Positions 35,877-45,541 of a stretch of DNA of 64,000 nucleotides are shown here, one piece after another. The stretch is from positions 5,815,001-5,879,000 of the forward strand of contig NZ_CP027858.1 of NCBI RefSeq assembly GCF_005519465.1, read 5' to 3'. Each line of letters opens with the position of its first letter. The stretch's first letter is position 1. The notes under the pieces were generated by a model. The model made no database searches. It had not been told where the DNA came from and saw nothing but the letters and a program-made list of their open reading frames with translations. The translations under genes and the position numbers were made by a program. The stretch comes from Streptomyces clavuligerus (GTDB lineage Bacteria; Actinomycetota; Actinomycetes; Streptomycetales; Streptomycetaceae).

Positions 35877-36383
35877 ATGCGCGCCCTGACCCTGTGGTGG
35901 ATGCGCTGGCGCTGGGCGCGCCGGATCAGGACCGAGCTGGGGCTGTCCGAGGCCCCCTCGCTCCAGGAGGTCGTCGACGCCGTGGCGGCCCGCCGGGGCC
36001 GCCCCGTCCGGCTGCTCGTCGAACCGCTGGAGCCCCGGCTCTCCGGCTACTGCGCCCAGTCCGACACCACCGACTACATCGTCGTCGACGCGAACGCCGG
36101 ACCCGTCCTCCAGTACCAGGTCGTCTGCCATGAACTGGTCCATCTCCACCGCGGGCACCGCCCCGCCGACCACGACGTCCTCGACGACGAGACCGCGCAC
36201 GCGCTGTTCTCCACCGTGAGCCCCGAGATCGTGCGGATGGTGCTCGGCCGGGGCGCGTACGACGCCGACGCGGAGATCGAGGCCGAGGTCATCGGTACCG
36301 TCCTGCTCCAGTGCCTGGATCTGTCCCGTACGCCCGTCACCGCGCTGTCGGCCTCCTTCCAGGGCGGCGGCACCGGTGTCTGA
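35877..36383 (+). CDS. ImmA/IrrE-type zinc metallopeptidase
   Basis: 168 residues from ATG 35877. The zinc motif HELVH is at 85-89, and the downstream acidic motif AEIEAEVIG probably supplies the third ligand. The fold matches the small ImmA/IrrE peptidases that inactivate a cognate XRE repressor on a signal. ATG 35877 has AAGGTGG upstream; in-frame GTG 35787 or ATG 35808 would add 30 or 23 residues and overlap the regulator or abut it. The gene overlaps the next one by eight bases. Confidence 0.8.
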   Translation: MRALTLWWMRWRWARRIRTELGLSEAPSLQEVVDAVAARRGRPVRLLVEPLEPRLSGYCAQSDTTDYIVVDANAGPVLQYQVVCHELVHLHRGHRPADHDVLDDETAHALFSTVSPEIVRMVLGRGAYDADAEIEAEVIGTVLLQCLDLSRTPVTALSASFQGGGTGV

Positions 36384-37608
36384 ACGTCTCTACGACACCG
36401 TCTACCTCACCGTCGGCGCCGCCGCGTACGGCAATGTCGTCCTGCGGCTGGTCCGGCTGCGGGTGACCGCGTCCCCGCCGCTCGTCCTGACCACCGTCGC
36501 CGTGTTCTGGGGCGGCACCGCGTTCGTCTTCGGCGCCCCGACCGTCTACCGCGCGGCGGGGGCGTTCACCGGGGTCCCCAACATCGGCACCCTCCTCGTC
36601 TACACCTCCGTCCTGGTCTACGGCGGACTCGCCCAGGCCATGGTGGCGCTGTGGACCCCCACCGGGCGGCTGGGCGCCTGCGGGAGGCCGCCCCGCGTCC
36701 GCGGGCCGATCCTGCGGCACGCCGCTCTCGCCGCGGTGCTCGTCGCCCTCTTCCTCCTCGACCGGCCCGGCGGCCCCGAGACCCCGCTCACGTTCGACAT
36801 GGAACACGCCAAGGAACCCGTGCCGCTGGCCTTCCTCCTCGTCTACCAGGCCGGATGGTTCACGGCCTGTCTCAGTGTGGCCGCCGTCTGCCGGGGGCGG
36901 CTGCGGCTGGTCGGGGCGCACGAGGCGAGGGTGCGGCGCGGGCTGCTGTGCGTCACGGCCGGGACCCTGATCTGTTCCGTGTACGGGGTCGTCAAAGCGA
37001 TCGCGATCCTCGGCGCCGCCACCGGCGCCTACCGCGCCGACGTCCTGAGCGATGTGGTCGGGCCGATGGTCTCCGCGCTCGGCGCCCTGGTGATCGTGGC
37101 CGGATTCTTCCATCCGGTCCTCGGCCGCTGGCTCGCCGACCGGAGGGACTACCGGCTGCTCGCCCCGCTCTGGCGGGCGGTCGTGCGCGAGCACGCGCCC
37201 CGGCGGGTACCGGCGTCGGCGGGGCCGCTGACGGAGCGGCTGGCCCTCGGCGGCATCGGCTTTCTGCTCACCCGGCGGATCGTCGAGATCACCGACGCCC
37301 GGCGCTCCCTGCACCCCTACCGCTCACCGGCCGCCGCCCGGGCGGTCGCGGACACGGCCGAGCGCCATGGGCTCAGCGGCGCCGATCTGCGGGCCGCGCA
37401 GGAGGCGGCGGGGCTGCTCGCGGCCGTGGTCCGGGCCCGCTCCGGGCTCCTGCCCCGGGCCTTCGCCCCCGGCCGGGCGGCCACCGGCACCGGCACCGGC
37501 GCCCTCGCGACCGGAGCCGACGCCCGGGTCGAACGCGAACAGCTCGTACGGGTCTCCCGCCATCTGGACCACCCGGCGGTCCTGGCCGCGCTGGGACACC
37601 CCGAGTGA
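36376..37608 (+). CDS. Seven-helix membrane protein, MAB_1171c-like
   Basis: 410 residues. Hydrophobic helices fall at about 5-27, 35-60, 70-95, 115-132, 150-172, 190-213 and 222-245, followed by a soluble cytoplasmic tail of about 165 residues, Arg/Ala-rich. The arrangement matches proteins labelled MAB_1171c family putative transporter; the transported substrate, if any, is unknown and a receptor role is equally possible. GTG 36376 overlaps the peptidase stop by eight bases, so the two are translationally coupled. Confidence 0.7.
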   Translation: MSERLYDTVYLTVGAAAYGNVVLRLVRLRVTASPPLVLTTVAVFWGGTAFVFGAPTVYRAAGAFTGVPNIGTLLVYTSVLVYGGLAQAMVALWTPTGRLGACGRPPRVRGPILRHAALAAVLVALFLLDRPGGPETPLTFDMEHAKEPVPLAFLLVYQAGWFTACLSVAAVCRGRLRLVGAHEARVRRGLLCVTAGTLICSVYGVVKAIAILGAATGAYRADVLSDVVGPMVSALGALVIVAGFFHPVLGRWLADRRDYRLLAPLWRAVVREHAPRRVPASAGPLTERLALGGIGFLLTRRIVEITDARRSLHPYRSPAAARAVADTAERHGLSGADLRAAQEAAGLLAAVVRARSGLLPRAFAPGRAATGTGTGALATGADARVEREQLVRVSRHLDHPAVLAALGHPE

Positions 37609-37737
37609 CCGCCGCCGGACCGTGGCACCGCCCGCCCGCCCTGCCCGTCCCGCGCGCCGTATCCGTTCCGCGCCGCGTCCGCCCCGTGCGACCGACCGCT
37701 CCGCCGACACCGACCCCGACCCGAGGAAGCCGCGCCC

Positions 37738-38523
37738 TTGCCCTCTCCGACACCCTCCCCGCCGCCCCCTCCGACGCCTTCCTCCCGGCCCGGCCCGTCC
37801 GCGGGCCCGCCCGGCGCCGAGCCCTCCTGGGCGGCCTACCGGCGGCTCGCGCACAGCCATCCCACCGCCCTCAGGATCGGCCTCAACCTCGCCTTCTACC
37901 GCTGCTTCGCCGTCCCCGGGATAGCCGCCGTCCTGGCCGGAACCGGACGGATGGGCAGCGAGCCGATGGCCCGTGCCAAAGCCACGGGACTCCCCCTCTT
38001 CCTCCTCCTCGACCAGGGATTCGACACCCCCGAGGCCCGGGAGAGCCTGGCCCGGCTGCGCGCGGTCCACCGCGGGCTGCCCGTCGGGGACGACGCCTTC
38101 GTCTATGTCCTCGGCCTCTTCTGCGTCCATCCGCTGCGCTTCCTCGACCGCTGCGGACCCCGTCCCGTCACCCCCGCCGAACGGGACGCCGCCCACGCCT
38201 TCTACACCGCGCTCGGGCACCGCATGGGCCTGACCGGCCTGCCCACCGGATATCAGCCGCTGGCCGACTTCACCGACGGCTACGAGGCCCGCACCTTCCG
38301 CCCCACCCCCGAGGGCCGGGCCCTGTGGCGCTCGGCGCGCTCCGTCTTCGCCGCCCGGCTGCCCCGCCCCGTCGCCGGGCTCGGACCCCTGGTCGCCGGG
38401 TGTCTGATGGACCCCTCCCCCCGCGCCTCGGGCCTGCCCCGGCGCCCCGCCCCGCTGCGCCGGGCCGCCGAGGCCGCCGTCCGCCGCCTCCTCGCCCGTT
38501 CCGGACCGGGCCGACCGCGCTGA
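37738..38523 (+). CDS. MpaB/DUF2236-like oxygenase
   Basis: 261 residues. After a Pro/Ser-rich N-terminal 30 residues the protein follows the oxygenase MpaB/latex-clearing-like (DUF2236) pattern: GSEPMARAKATG, RAVHRGLPVGDDAFVYVLGLF, PLRFLDRCGPRPVTPAERDAAHAFYTALG and a final YQPLADFTDGY. The family contains haem-dependent oxygenases, but I cannot assign the iron ligand here. TTG 37738 follows GAGGAAG by nine bases. It lies 129 bases after the membrane gene and is probably in the same transcript. Confidence 0.7.
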   Translation: MPSPTPSPPPPPTPSSRPGPSAGPPGAEPSWAAYRRLAHSHPTALRIGLNLAFYRCFAVPGIAAVLAGTGRMGSEPMARAKATGLPLFLLLDQGFDTPEARESLARLRAVHRGLPVGDDAFVYVLGLFCVHPLRFLDRCGPRPVTPAERDAAHAFYTALGHRMGLTGLPTGYQPLADFTDGYEARTFRPTPEGRALWRSARSVFAARLPRPVAGLGPLVAGCLMDPSPRASGLPRRPAPLRRAAEAAVRRLLARSGPGRPR

Positions 38524-40135
<1,612 letters not shown>

Positions 40136-40146
40136 GCCCCCGGCCG

Positions 40147-40177
40147 CCGGACCCGCCCCGCCGCGGGGCGGGTCCGG
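40147..40177 (+). terminator. Hairpin after guaB1
   Basis: A perfect 13-bp stem, CCGGACCCGCCCC at 40147-40159 with 40165-40177, loop GCCGC, 11 bases past the stop. Confidence 0.75.
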
Positions 40178-40273
40178 ACCGCCTCCGTCCCGCCCCGGCG
40201 AATTTCTCCGCATGGAAGGAATCGTTCGGGGTAGGCGCGCCCCTGCACTGACCACGGAGCAGGGGAGGACGAA

Positions 40274-41143
40274 GTGTCCACGGCGAGCCAGGTCACGACC
40301 GGACTCATCGACGGAACACGGTGCCCGAGCCCAGAGCTGGACCTGCCGGAGGTGACGAACCCCGGCGAAGTTGCGCCCCGGGACGCCCGTGAGATCTCCC
40401 GGATCTTCTTCGAGCGGCTGGCACACCTGGACGAGGGCACCCGCGACCACCAGTACGTCCGCAACACCCTCATCGAGCTCAACCTGGCGCTGGTGAAGTA
40501 CGCCGCCGGACGGTTCCGCAACCGGGCCGAGCAGATGGAGGACATCATCCAGGTCGGCACGATCGGCCTGATCAAGGCGATCGACCGGTTCGAGCTGAGC
40601 CGTGAGGTGGAGTTCGCGACCTTCGCCGTCCCGTACATCGTCGGGGAGATCAAGCGGTTCTTCCGGGACACGAGCTGGGCCGTGCATGTGCCCCGGCGCC
40701 TCCAGGAGCTGCGGATCGACCTGGCCAAGGCCACCGACGACCTCTCCCAGCGGCTGGACCGCTCGCCGACCACCCGGGAGCTGGCCGAGCACCTCGGCAT
40801 CGACGAGCAGGAGGTCATCGAGGGCGTCGTCGCCGCCAACGGCTACACGGCCGGCTCGATCGACATGCCCCTGGAGGACTCCTCCGACCACACCACCAGC
40901 TCGCTCTCCGACCGGCTGGGCGCACCCGACGCCGGTCTGGAGATCGCCGAGAACGTCCAGGCGCTCAAGCCGCTCATCGAGGAACTGGGCGAACGGGACC
41001 GCCGCATTCTGCGGATGCGCTTCGGCGAGGAGCTGACCCAGTCGGAGATCGGCGCCGAGCTGGGGGTCTCCCAGATGCATGTGTCCCGGCTGCTGACCCG
41101 GATCACCACCCGGCTCCGCGAGGGGCTGCTCGCGAGCGGCTGA
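40274..41143 (+). CDS. SigB/SigF/SigG-type sigma factor
   Basis: 289 residues, a group 3 sigma factor lacking region 1. Regions 2 to 4 are present: QMEDIIQVGTIGLIKAIDRFE, EFATFAVPYIVGEIKRFFRD, the region 3 segment TTRELAEHLGIDEQEVIEG and the region 4 helix-turn-helix LTQSEIGAELGVSQMHVSRLL. Paralogues in Streptomyces control osmotic stress and sporulation and are often held by anti-sigma kinases; none is adjacent here. GTG 40274 with GGGAGGAC upstream. Confidence 0.9.
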   Translation: MSTASQVTTGLIDGTRCPSPELDLPEVTNPGEVAPRDAREISRIFFERLAHLDEGTRDHQYVRNTLIELNLALVKYAAGRFRNRAEQMEDIIQVGTIGLIKAIDRFELSREVEFATFAVPYIVGEIKRFFRDTSWAVHVPRRLQELRIDLAKATDDLSQRLDRSPTTRELAEHLGIDEQEVIEGVVAANGYTAGSIDMPLEDSSDHTTSSLSDRLGAPDAGLEIAENVQALKPLIEELGERDRRILRMRFGEELTQSEIGAELGVSQMHVSRLLTRITTRLREGLLASG

Positions 41144-41155
41144 GGCGCCCCCGGA

Positions 41156-41206
41156 CCCGCTCGGGCGCACCGGGTCACCCCTGCGGACCCGGTGTGCCGG
41201 AGCGGG
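41156..41206 (+). terminator. Hairpin after the sigma factor gene
   Basis: 21-base arms (41156-41176 and 41186-41206) pair with about two mismatches around a nine-base loop, 12 bases past the stop. Confidence 0.65.
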
Positions 41207-41293
41207 CGCGCGTCCGTGGTCTACTGCGGGTGGCGGTATCGCACCGCCCCCGTCCCCCGGCCCCGGCCGCCGCAGAGAAGTGATCACCCCGCA

Positions 41294-41749
41294 GTGCGAC
41301 TGAATGACCTCGACGAACGCATCGTCCACGCCCTCGCGGAGGACGCCCGCCGCTCCTACGCCGACATCGGCTCGCTGGTCGGGCTCTCCGCCCCGGCGGT
41401 GAAGCGCCGCGTGGACCGGCTGCGGGAGACCGGTGCCATCACCGGTTTCACGGTACGGGTCGACCCGGCGGCGCTCGGCTGGGAGACCGAGGGGTTCATC
41501 GAGCTGTACTGCCGCAGCAACACCTCGCCGGAGGCCATCGAACGCGGCCTGAAGCGCTATCCGGAGATCGCCTCCGCCTCCACCGTCACCGGTGAGGCCG
41601 ACGCCGTCCTCCAGGTCTTCGCCTCCGACATGCGGCACTTCGAACGGGTCCTGGAACGGATCGCGGGCGAGCCCTTCGTGGAGCGCACCAAGTCGGTGCT
41701 GGTGCTCTCGCCGCTGCTGCGGCGCTTCTCCTCCGGTTCGCCCGCCTGA
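41294..41749 (+). CDS. Lrp/AsnC-type regulator of the davAB genes
   Basis: 151 residues. N-terminal winged helix-turn-helix (LNDLDERIVHALAEDARRSY, then DIGSLVGLSAPAVKRRVDRL) and a C-terminal RAM effector domain with TGEADAVLQVFA. Feast/famine regulators of this size sense amino acids. It lies just upstream of lysine-degrading genes on the same strand, so lysine or 5-aminovaleramide is the likely effector. GTG 41294 gives the standard N-terminus; the upstream open frame looks like spacer. Confidence 0.85.
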   Translation: MRLNDLDERIVHALAEDARRSYADIGSLVGLSAPAVKRRVDRLRETGAITGFTVRVDPAALGWETEGFIELYCRSNTSPEAIERGLKRYPEIASASTVTGEADAVLQVFASDMRHFERVLERIAGEPFVERTKSVLVLSPLLRRFSSGSPA

Positions 41750-41839
41750 CCCCCACCGCGCCTGACCTCCGCCCGAGGGCTGTCATTCCGCCCAGGACCA
41801 GCGGATTTCCACCGTTTCACCGGGCCGGGACAGGGCGGC

Positions 41840-41902
41840 GCAACAAATCGCCGAGACCGCCGCAGATGACGCAATAAATCACCTGATGCCCTGCAACGGT
41901 CG
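41840..41902 (+). promoter_or_regulatory. Direct repeats upstream of davA, likely Lrp-type operator
   Basis: GCAACAAATCGCC at 41840-41852 and GCAATAAATCACC at 41871-41883 match at 11 of 13 positions and are 31 bases apart, three helical turns. A third partial copy, GCAACGGTCG, is at 41893-41902. The AT-rich cores stand out in this genome. Confidence 0.55.
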
Positions 41903-41906
41903 TGCC

Positions 41907-41936
41907 TTGTCCGGCGGCCCGGCCGGGCCATACGGT
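41907..41936 (+). promoter_or_regulatory. Possible davA promoter
   Basis: TTGTCC (41907-41912) and TACGGT (41931-41936) are 18 bases apart, directly downstream of the direct repeats, with a leader of about 95 bases to the davA ATG. Confidence 0.4.
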
Positions 41937-42036
41937 TTTGAACGGCTTCCCCGCCGCCCTCCCGCCCCCGCGCGCGCCCGGCCCGTCCGAGCGGCCCGGC
42001 CCGGCGGGTCCGTCATCCTTCAGCCCGAGGTCAGCC

Positions 42037-42834
42037 ATGTCATCGACGCGTATCGCCCTGCTCCAGAGCTCCGGACGGCCGGGCTCGGTCGAGGACAATC
42101 TCCGGACGCTCGACGAGGCCGCCGAGCGCGCCGCCGCCTCGGGAGCCCGGCTGCTGGTCACCCCCGAGATGTTCCTGACCGGATACGCGATCGGCGACCG
42201 GGTGCCCGAGCTGGCCGAGAACGCCGACGGGCCGTCCGCCGCCGCCGTGGCCGGGATCGCCGCCCGCCACTCCCTCGCGATCTGCCACGGCTACCCCGAG
42301 CGGGACGGGGAACGGATCTTCAACTCGGCCCGGCTGACCGGCCCGGACGGCGCCCCGCTCGCGAACTACCGCAAGACCCATCTGTTCGGTTGCTTCGAGC
42401 AGCGCTGGTTCACCCCCGGGGAGCGCCAGGTGGTCCAGGCGGAGCTGGACGGACTGCGGATCGGGATGCTGATCTGCTACGACGTGGAGTTCCCGGAGAA
42501 CGTCCGGGCGCACGCGCTGGCCGGGACCGATCTGCTGCTGGTGCCCACCGCGCAGATGCACCCCTTCCAGTTCGTGGCCGAGTCGCTGGTGCCGGTGCGG
42601 GCCTTCGAGAGCCAGCTCTACATCGCGTATGTGAACCGGGTCGGCGCGGAGGGCGAGTTCGAGTTCGTCGGGCTGAGCACCCTCGCGGGCCCCGACGGAC
42701 TCTCCCGGGCACGGGCGGGCCGCACCGAGGACCTCGTCACCGCCGAGGTGGACCCCGTCTTCCTCGCCGCGTCCCGCACCGGCAACCCCTATCTGCGCGA
42801 CCGCCGCCCCGAGCTGTACGGAACGCGGGACTGA
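42037..42834 (+). CDS. davA: 5-aminovaleramidase-like nitrilase-superfamily hydrolase
   Basis: 265 residues. The nitrilase triad is E44 (TPEMF), K113 (YRKTHLFG) and C147 (LICYDVEFPE). Pseudomonas putida DavA is about the same length and is paired with DavB, as here. DavA hydrolyses 5-aminovaleramide to 5-aminovalerate. ATG 42037 is used; the open frame to 41902 is leader. The assignment rests mainly on the strong DavB match next door; alone it would be a generic carbon-nitrogen hydrolase. Confidence 0.8.
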   Translation: MSSTRIALLQSSGRPGSVEDNLRTLDEAAERAAASGARLLVTPEMFLTGYAIGDRVPELAENADGPSAAAVAGIAARHSLAICHGYPERDGERIFNSARLTGPDGAPLANYRKTHLFGCFEQRWFTPGERQVVQAELDGLRIGMLICYDVEFPENVRAHALAGTDLLLVPTAQMHPFQFVAESLVPVRAFESQLYIAYVNRVGAEGEFEFVGLSTLAGPDGLSRARAGRTEDLVTAEVDPVFLAASRTGNPYLRDRRPELYGTRD

Positions 42835-42923
42835 CCCCCGTTCCCCCTCCGGTACGCCCCGCCGCGGGGCCGCACCCCTTTTCGTTCATCTGTTGCACCC
42901 GCTTCACCCGAGGAGTCCGCCCC

Positions 42924-44615
42924 ATGACGTCCATGGTGCCCACCGCCGCCCAGCACACCGACGCGCAGCCGCCGATCACGATGTTCGGCCCGGACTTCCC
43001 GTACGCGTACGACGACTACCTCGCCCACCCGGCGGGCCTCGGCCAGGTCCCGGCGACCGAGCACGGTACCGAGGTGGCGGTGATCGGCGGCGGGCTCTCC
43101 GGCATCGTCGCCGCGTACGAGCTGATGAAGATGGGGCTCAAGCCCGTCGTGTACGAGGCGGACCGGATCGGCGGGCGGCTGCGCACGGTCGGCTTCGAGG
43201 GCTGTGACCCGGAGCTGAGCGCCGAGATGGGCGCGATGCGCTTCCCGCCCTCGTCCACGGCGCTCCAGCACTACATCGACCTGGTGGGCCTGACGACCCG
43301 GCCCTTCCCCAACCCGCTCTCCCCGGCCACCCCGTCGACCGTGGTCGACCTCAAGGGGGAGAGCCACTACGCGGAGACCATCGACGATCTGCCGCAGGTC
43401 TACCGCGATGTGATGAACGCCTGGAACGCCTGTCTGGAGGAGGGGGCCGACTTCTCCGACATGAACCGCGCCATGCGGGAGCGCGATGTGCCGAGGATCC
43501 GGGAGATCTGGGCGCGGCTGGTGGAGAAGCTGGACAATCAGACGTTCTACGGCTTCCTCTGCGACTCCGAGGCGTTCTCCTCGTTCCGGCACCGGGAGAT
43601 CTTCGGGCAGGTCGGCTTCGGCACCGGCGGCTGGGACACCGACTTCCCCAACTCCATCCTGGAGATCCTGCGGGTGGTCTACGCGGAGGCGGACGACCAC
43701 CACCGGGGCATCGTGGAGGGCAGCCAGGAGCTTCCGCTGCGGCTGTGGGAGCGCGAGCCGGGGAAGATCCTGCACTGGGCCCCGGGCACCTCGCTCTCCT
43801 CGCTGCACGGGGGCGACCCGCGTCCCGCCGTCACCCGACTCACCCGGACCGCCGGGAACCGGATCACCGTCACGGACGCCTCCGGCGACATCCGCACCTA
43901 CCGGGCGGCGGTGTTCACCGCGCAGTCCTGGATGCTGCTGTCCAAGATCACCTGTGATGACGAGCTGTTCCCGATCGACCACTGGACCGCGATCGAGCGC
44001 ACCCACTACATGGAGTCGTCCAAGCTCTTCGTCCCGGTGGACCGGCCGTTCTGGCTGGACCCGGACGGGACCACCGGGCGGGACACGATGTCCATGACGC
44101 TGACCGACCGGATGACCCGGGGCACCTATCTGCTGGACAACGGGCCCGACCGCCCGGCCGTCATCTGCCTCTCGTACACCTGGTGCGACGACAGCCTCAA
44201 GTGGCTGCCGCTCTCCGCCCAGGAGCGGATGGACGTCATGCTGAACTCGCTCGGCGAGATCTACCCGGGTGTCGACATCCGCAGCCACATCATCGGCAAC
44301 CCCGTCACCGTCTCCTGGGAGAACGAGCCCTACTTCATGGGCGCGTTCAAGGCGAACCTGCCCGGCCACTACCGCTATCAGCGGCGGCTCTTCACCCACT
44401 TCATGCAGGACCGGCTGCCCGCGGACAAGCGGGGGATCTTCCTGGCGGGCGACGACATCTCCTGGACGGCGGGGTGGGCCGAGGGCGCGGTGCAGACCGC
44501 GCTGAACGCGGTGTGGGGTGTGATGACGCACCTCGGCGGGGCGAGCGACCCGGTCAACCCGGGGCCGGGCGACCTGTACGACGAGATCGCCCCCGTCGAG
44601 CTGCCGGAGGACTGA
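42924..44615 (+). CDS. davB: L-lysine 2-monooxygenase
   Basis: 563 residues, flavin amine-oxidase fold. The FAD motif is VAVIGGGLSG (51-60), with YEADRIGGRLRT following. Long stretches resemble Pseudomonas DavB as I recall it: ITMFGPDFPYAYDDYL near the N-terminus, EIFGQVGFGTGGWDTDFPNS in the middle, and FLAGDDISWTAGWAEGAVQTA near the end. It oxidatively decarboxylates lysine to 5-aminovaleramide, the substrate of the adjacent davA product. ATG 42924 with GAGGAG upstream. A 20-bp tandem repeat begins 26 bases past the stop. Confidence 0.88.
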   Translation: MTSMVPTAAQHTDAQPPITMFGPDFPYAYDDYLAHPAGLGQVPATEHGTEVAVIGGGLSGIVAAYELMKMGLKPVVYEADRIGGRLRTVGFEGCDPELSAEMGAMRFPPSSTALQHYIDLVGLTTRPFPNPLSPATPSTVVDLKGESHYAETIDDLPQVYRDVMNAWNACLEEGADFSDMNRAMRERDVPRIREIWARLVEKLDNQTFYGFLCDSEAFSSFRHREIFGQVGFGTGGWDTDFPNSILEILRVVYAEADDHHRGIVEGSQELPLRLWEREPGKILHWAPGTSLSSLHGGDPRPAVTRLTRTAGNRITVTDASGDIRTYRAAVFTAQSWMLLSKITCDDELFPIDHWTAIERTHYMESSKLFVPVDRPFWLDPDGTTGRDTMSMTLTDRMTRGTYLLDNGPDRPAVICLSYTWCDDSLKWLPLSAQERMDVMLNSLGEIYPGVDIRSHIIGNPVTVSWENEPYFMGAFKANLPGHYRYQRRLFTHFMQDRLPADKRGIFLAGDDISWTAGWAEGAVQTALNAVWGVMTHLGGASDPVNPGPGDLYDEIAPVELPED

Positions 44616-44640
44616 GCGCCGGGGACATGAGTCCGGGCGG

Positions 44641-44780
44641 ACGGCCCGGCTCAGCGGCGGGGGGTTCCGCTCAGCGGCGGACGGCCCGGCTCAGCGGCGG
44701 CGGGTTCCGCTCAGCGGCGGACGGCCCGGCTCAGCGGCGGGGCGTTCCGCTCAGCGGCGGACAGCTCGGCTCAGCGGCGG
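44641..44780. repeat. Seven 20-bp tandem units at the DUF5995 3' end
   Basis: Seven consecutive 20-mers end in GCTCAGCGGCGG and alternate between ACGGCCCG-type and GGGGTTCC-type heads, giving a 40-bp period. The minus-strand stop TCA at 44771-44773 of the adjacent gene lies in the seventh unit, and each unit repeats the bases encoding the gene's last codons (Arg-Arg-stop). The array therefore looks like an expansion of that gene's 3' terminus. Confidence 0.9.
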
Positions 44781-45469
44781 GGGGTGAGCAGACAGCGCCC
44801 CACCAGACCGGTGCCGCTGTCCAGCCGCGCGGCGAACTCCTCGGCCAGGGGCGCCTGGTCCTGGAGCCGCCACAGCAGCCGGGCCGCCGACCAGGCGCTG
44901 TCGCAGGCCCGGCCCGGGCTCCAGGAACCCAGCAGATGGGTGAGCGGATCGGCGACCTCCAGCGGCTCGGGGCCGGTCAGCAGCTCCTCCCGGATGCCCT
45001 CCTCCACCAGCGCGAGAAGCCCGGCCACCCGGTCGAACTCGCGCTCCAGCCGCTCCGGCGCCGCGCCCTGGGCCCGGCACGCGTCCACCACGGCGAGCGG
45101 GAGATCGTGCCCGACATGGGCGTTGAGCCCCGCCAGCGCGAACTGCACCGGATGCACCCGGGGGTGGTGGCGGTACTGGAACACCGGACGCCAGCAGGCC
45201 GGGGGCCGGGCCGCCGCCAGCGCCCGCAGGGAGCGCCGCACGGCGAGCGCGCCGACGGTGTCCGCCGCCCGGCGGCCGAGGAGTTCCGCCGCGCCCCCGG
45301 TCCCGGCGGGGTCCCGGCCCACCGTCAGCAGGATGCGGCGGCAGACGGCGACGCCGTCCCCGGTCGGCCCGCAGCGGCGGGCGGGTTGGCCGGGGACGGC
45401 GGGGGAGAGGGCGTCGGCCGCCCCCGGGGGAGCGGCGACGGTCGTCGTGGATGCGTGCGGTGGCGCCAT
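44771..45469 (-). CDS. DUF5995 family protein
   Basis: 232 residues. Recognised by VHPVQFALAGLNAHVGHDLPLAVVDAC, the DUF5995 hallmark with conserved His/Asn/Asp that could bind a metal, and FQYRHHP upstream of it. The function is unknown. ATG at 45469 on the minus strand. It lies 72 bases downstream of the permease gene and probably shares its transcript. The stop is inside the tandem repeat. Confidence 0.75.
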   Translation of the reverse strand: MAPPHASTTTVAAPPGAADALSPAVPGQPARRCGPTGDGVAVCRRILLTVGRDPAGTGGAAELLGRRAADTVGALAVRRSLRALAAARPPACWRPVFQYRHHPRVHPVQFALAGLNAHVGHDLPLAVVDACRAQGAAPERLEREFDRVAGLLALVEEGIREELLTGPEPLEVADPLTHLLGSWSPGRACDSAWSAARLLWRLQDQAPLAEEFAARLDSGTGLVGRCLLTPRR

Positions 45470-45541
45470 GGGGGCAGCGTCCCAGCCGGGGCGGCGGCCC
45501 GGTGGCCCCCGGCCGGGACTTCGCCGGAACGGGGGACCCCG

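Noticed and set aside
40201..40240. GGGGTAG at 40229-40235 as a SigB-type promoter for self-activation of the sigma gene
   Set aside because: No GTTT-like -35 lies at the required 12-16 bases; only the -10 half matches.
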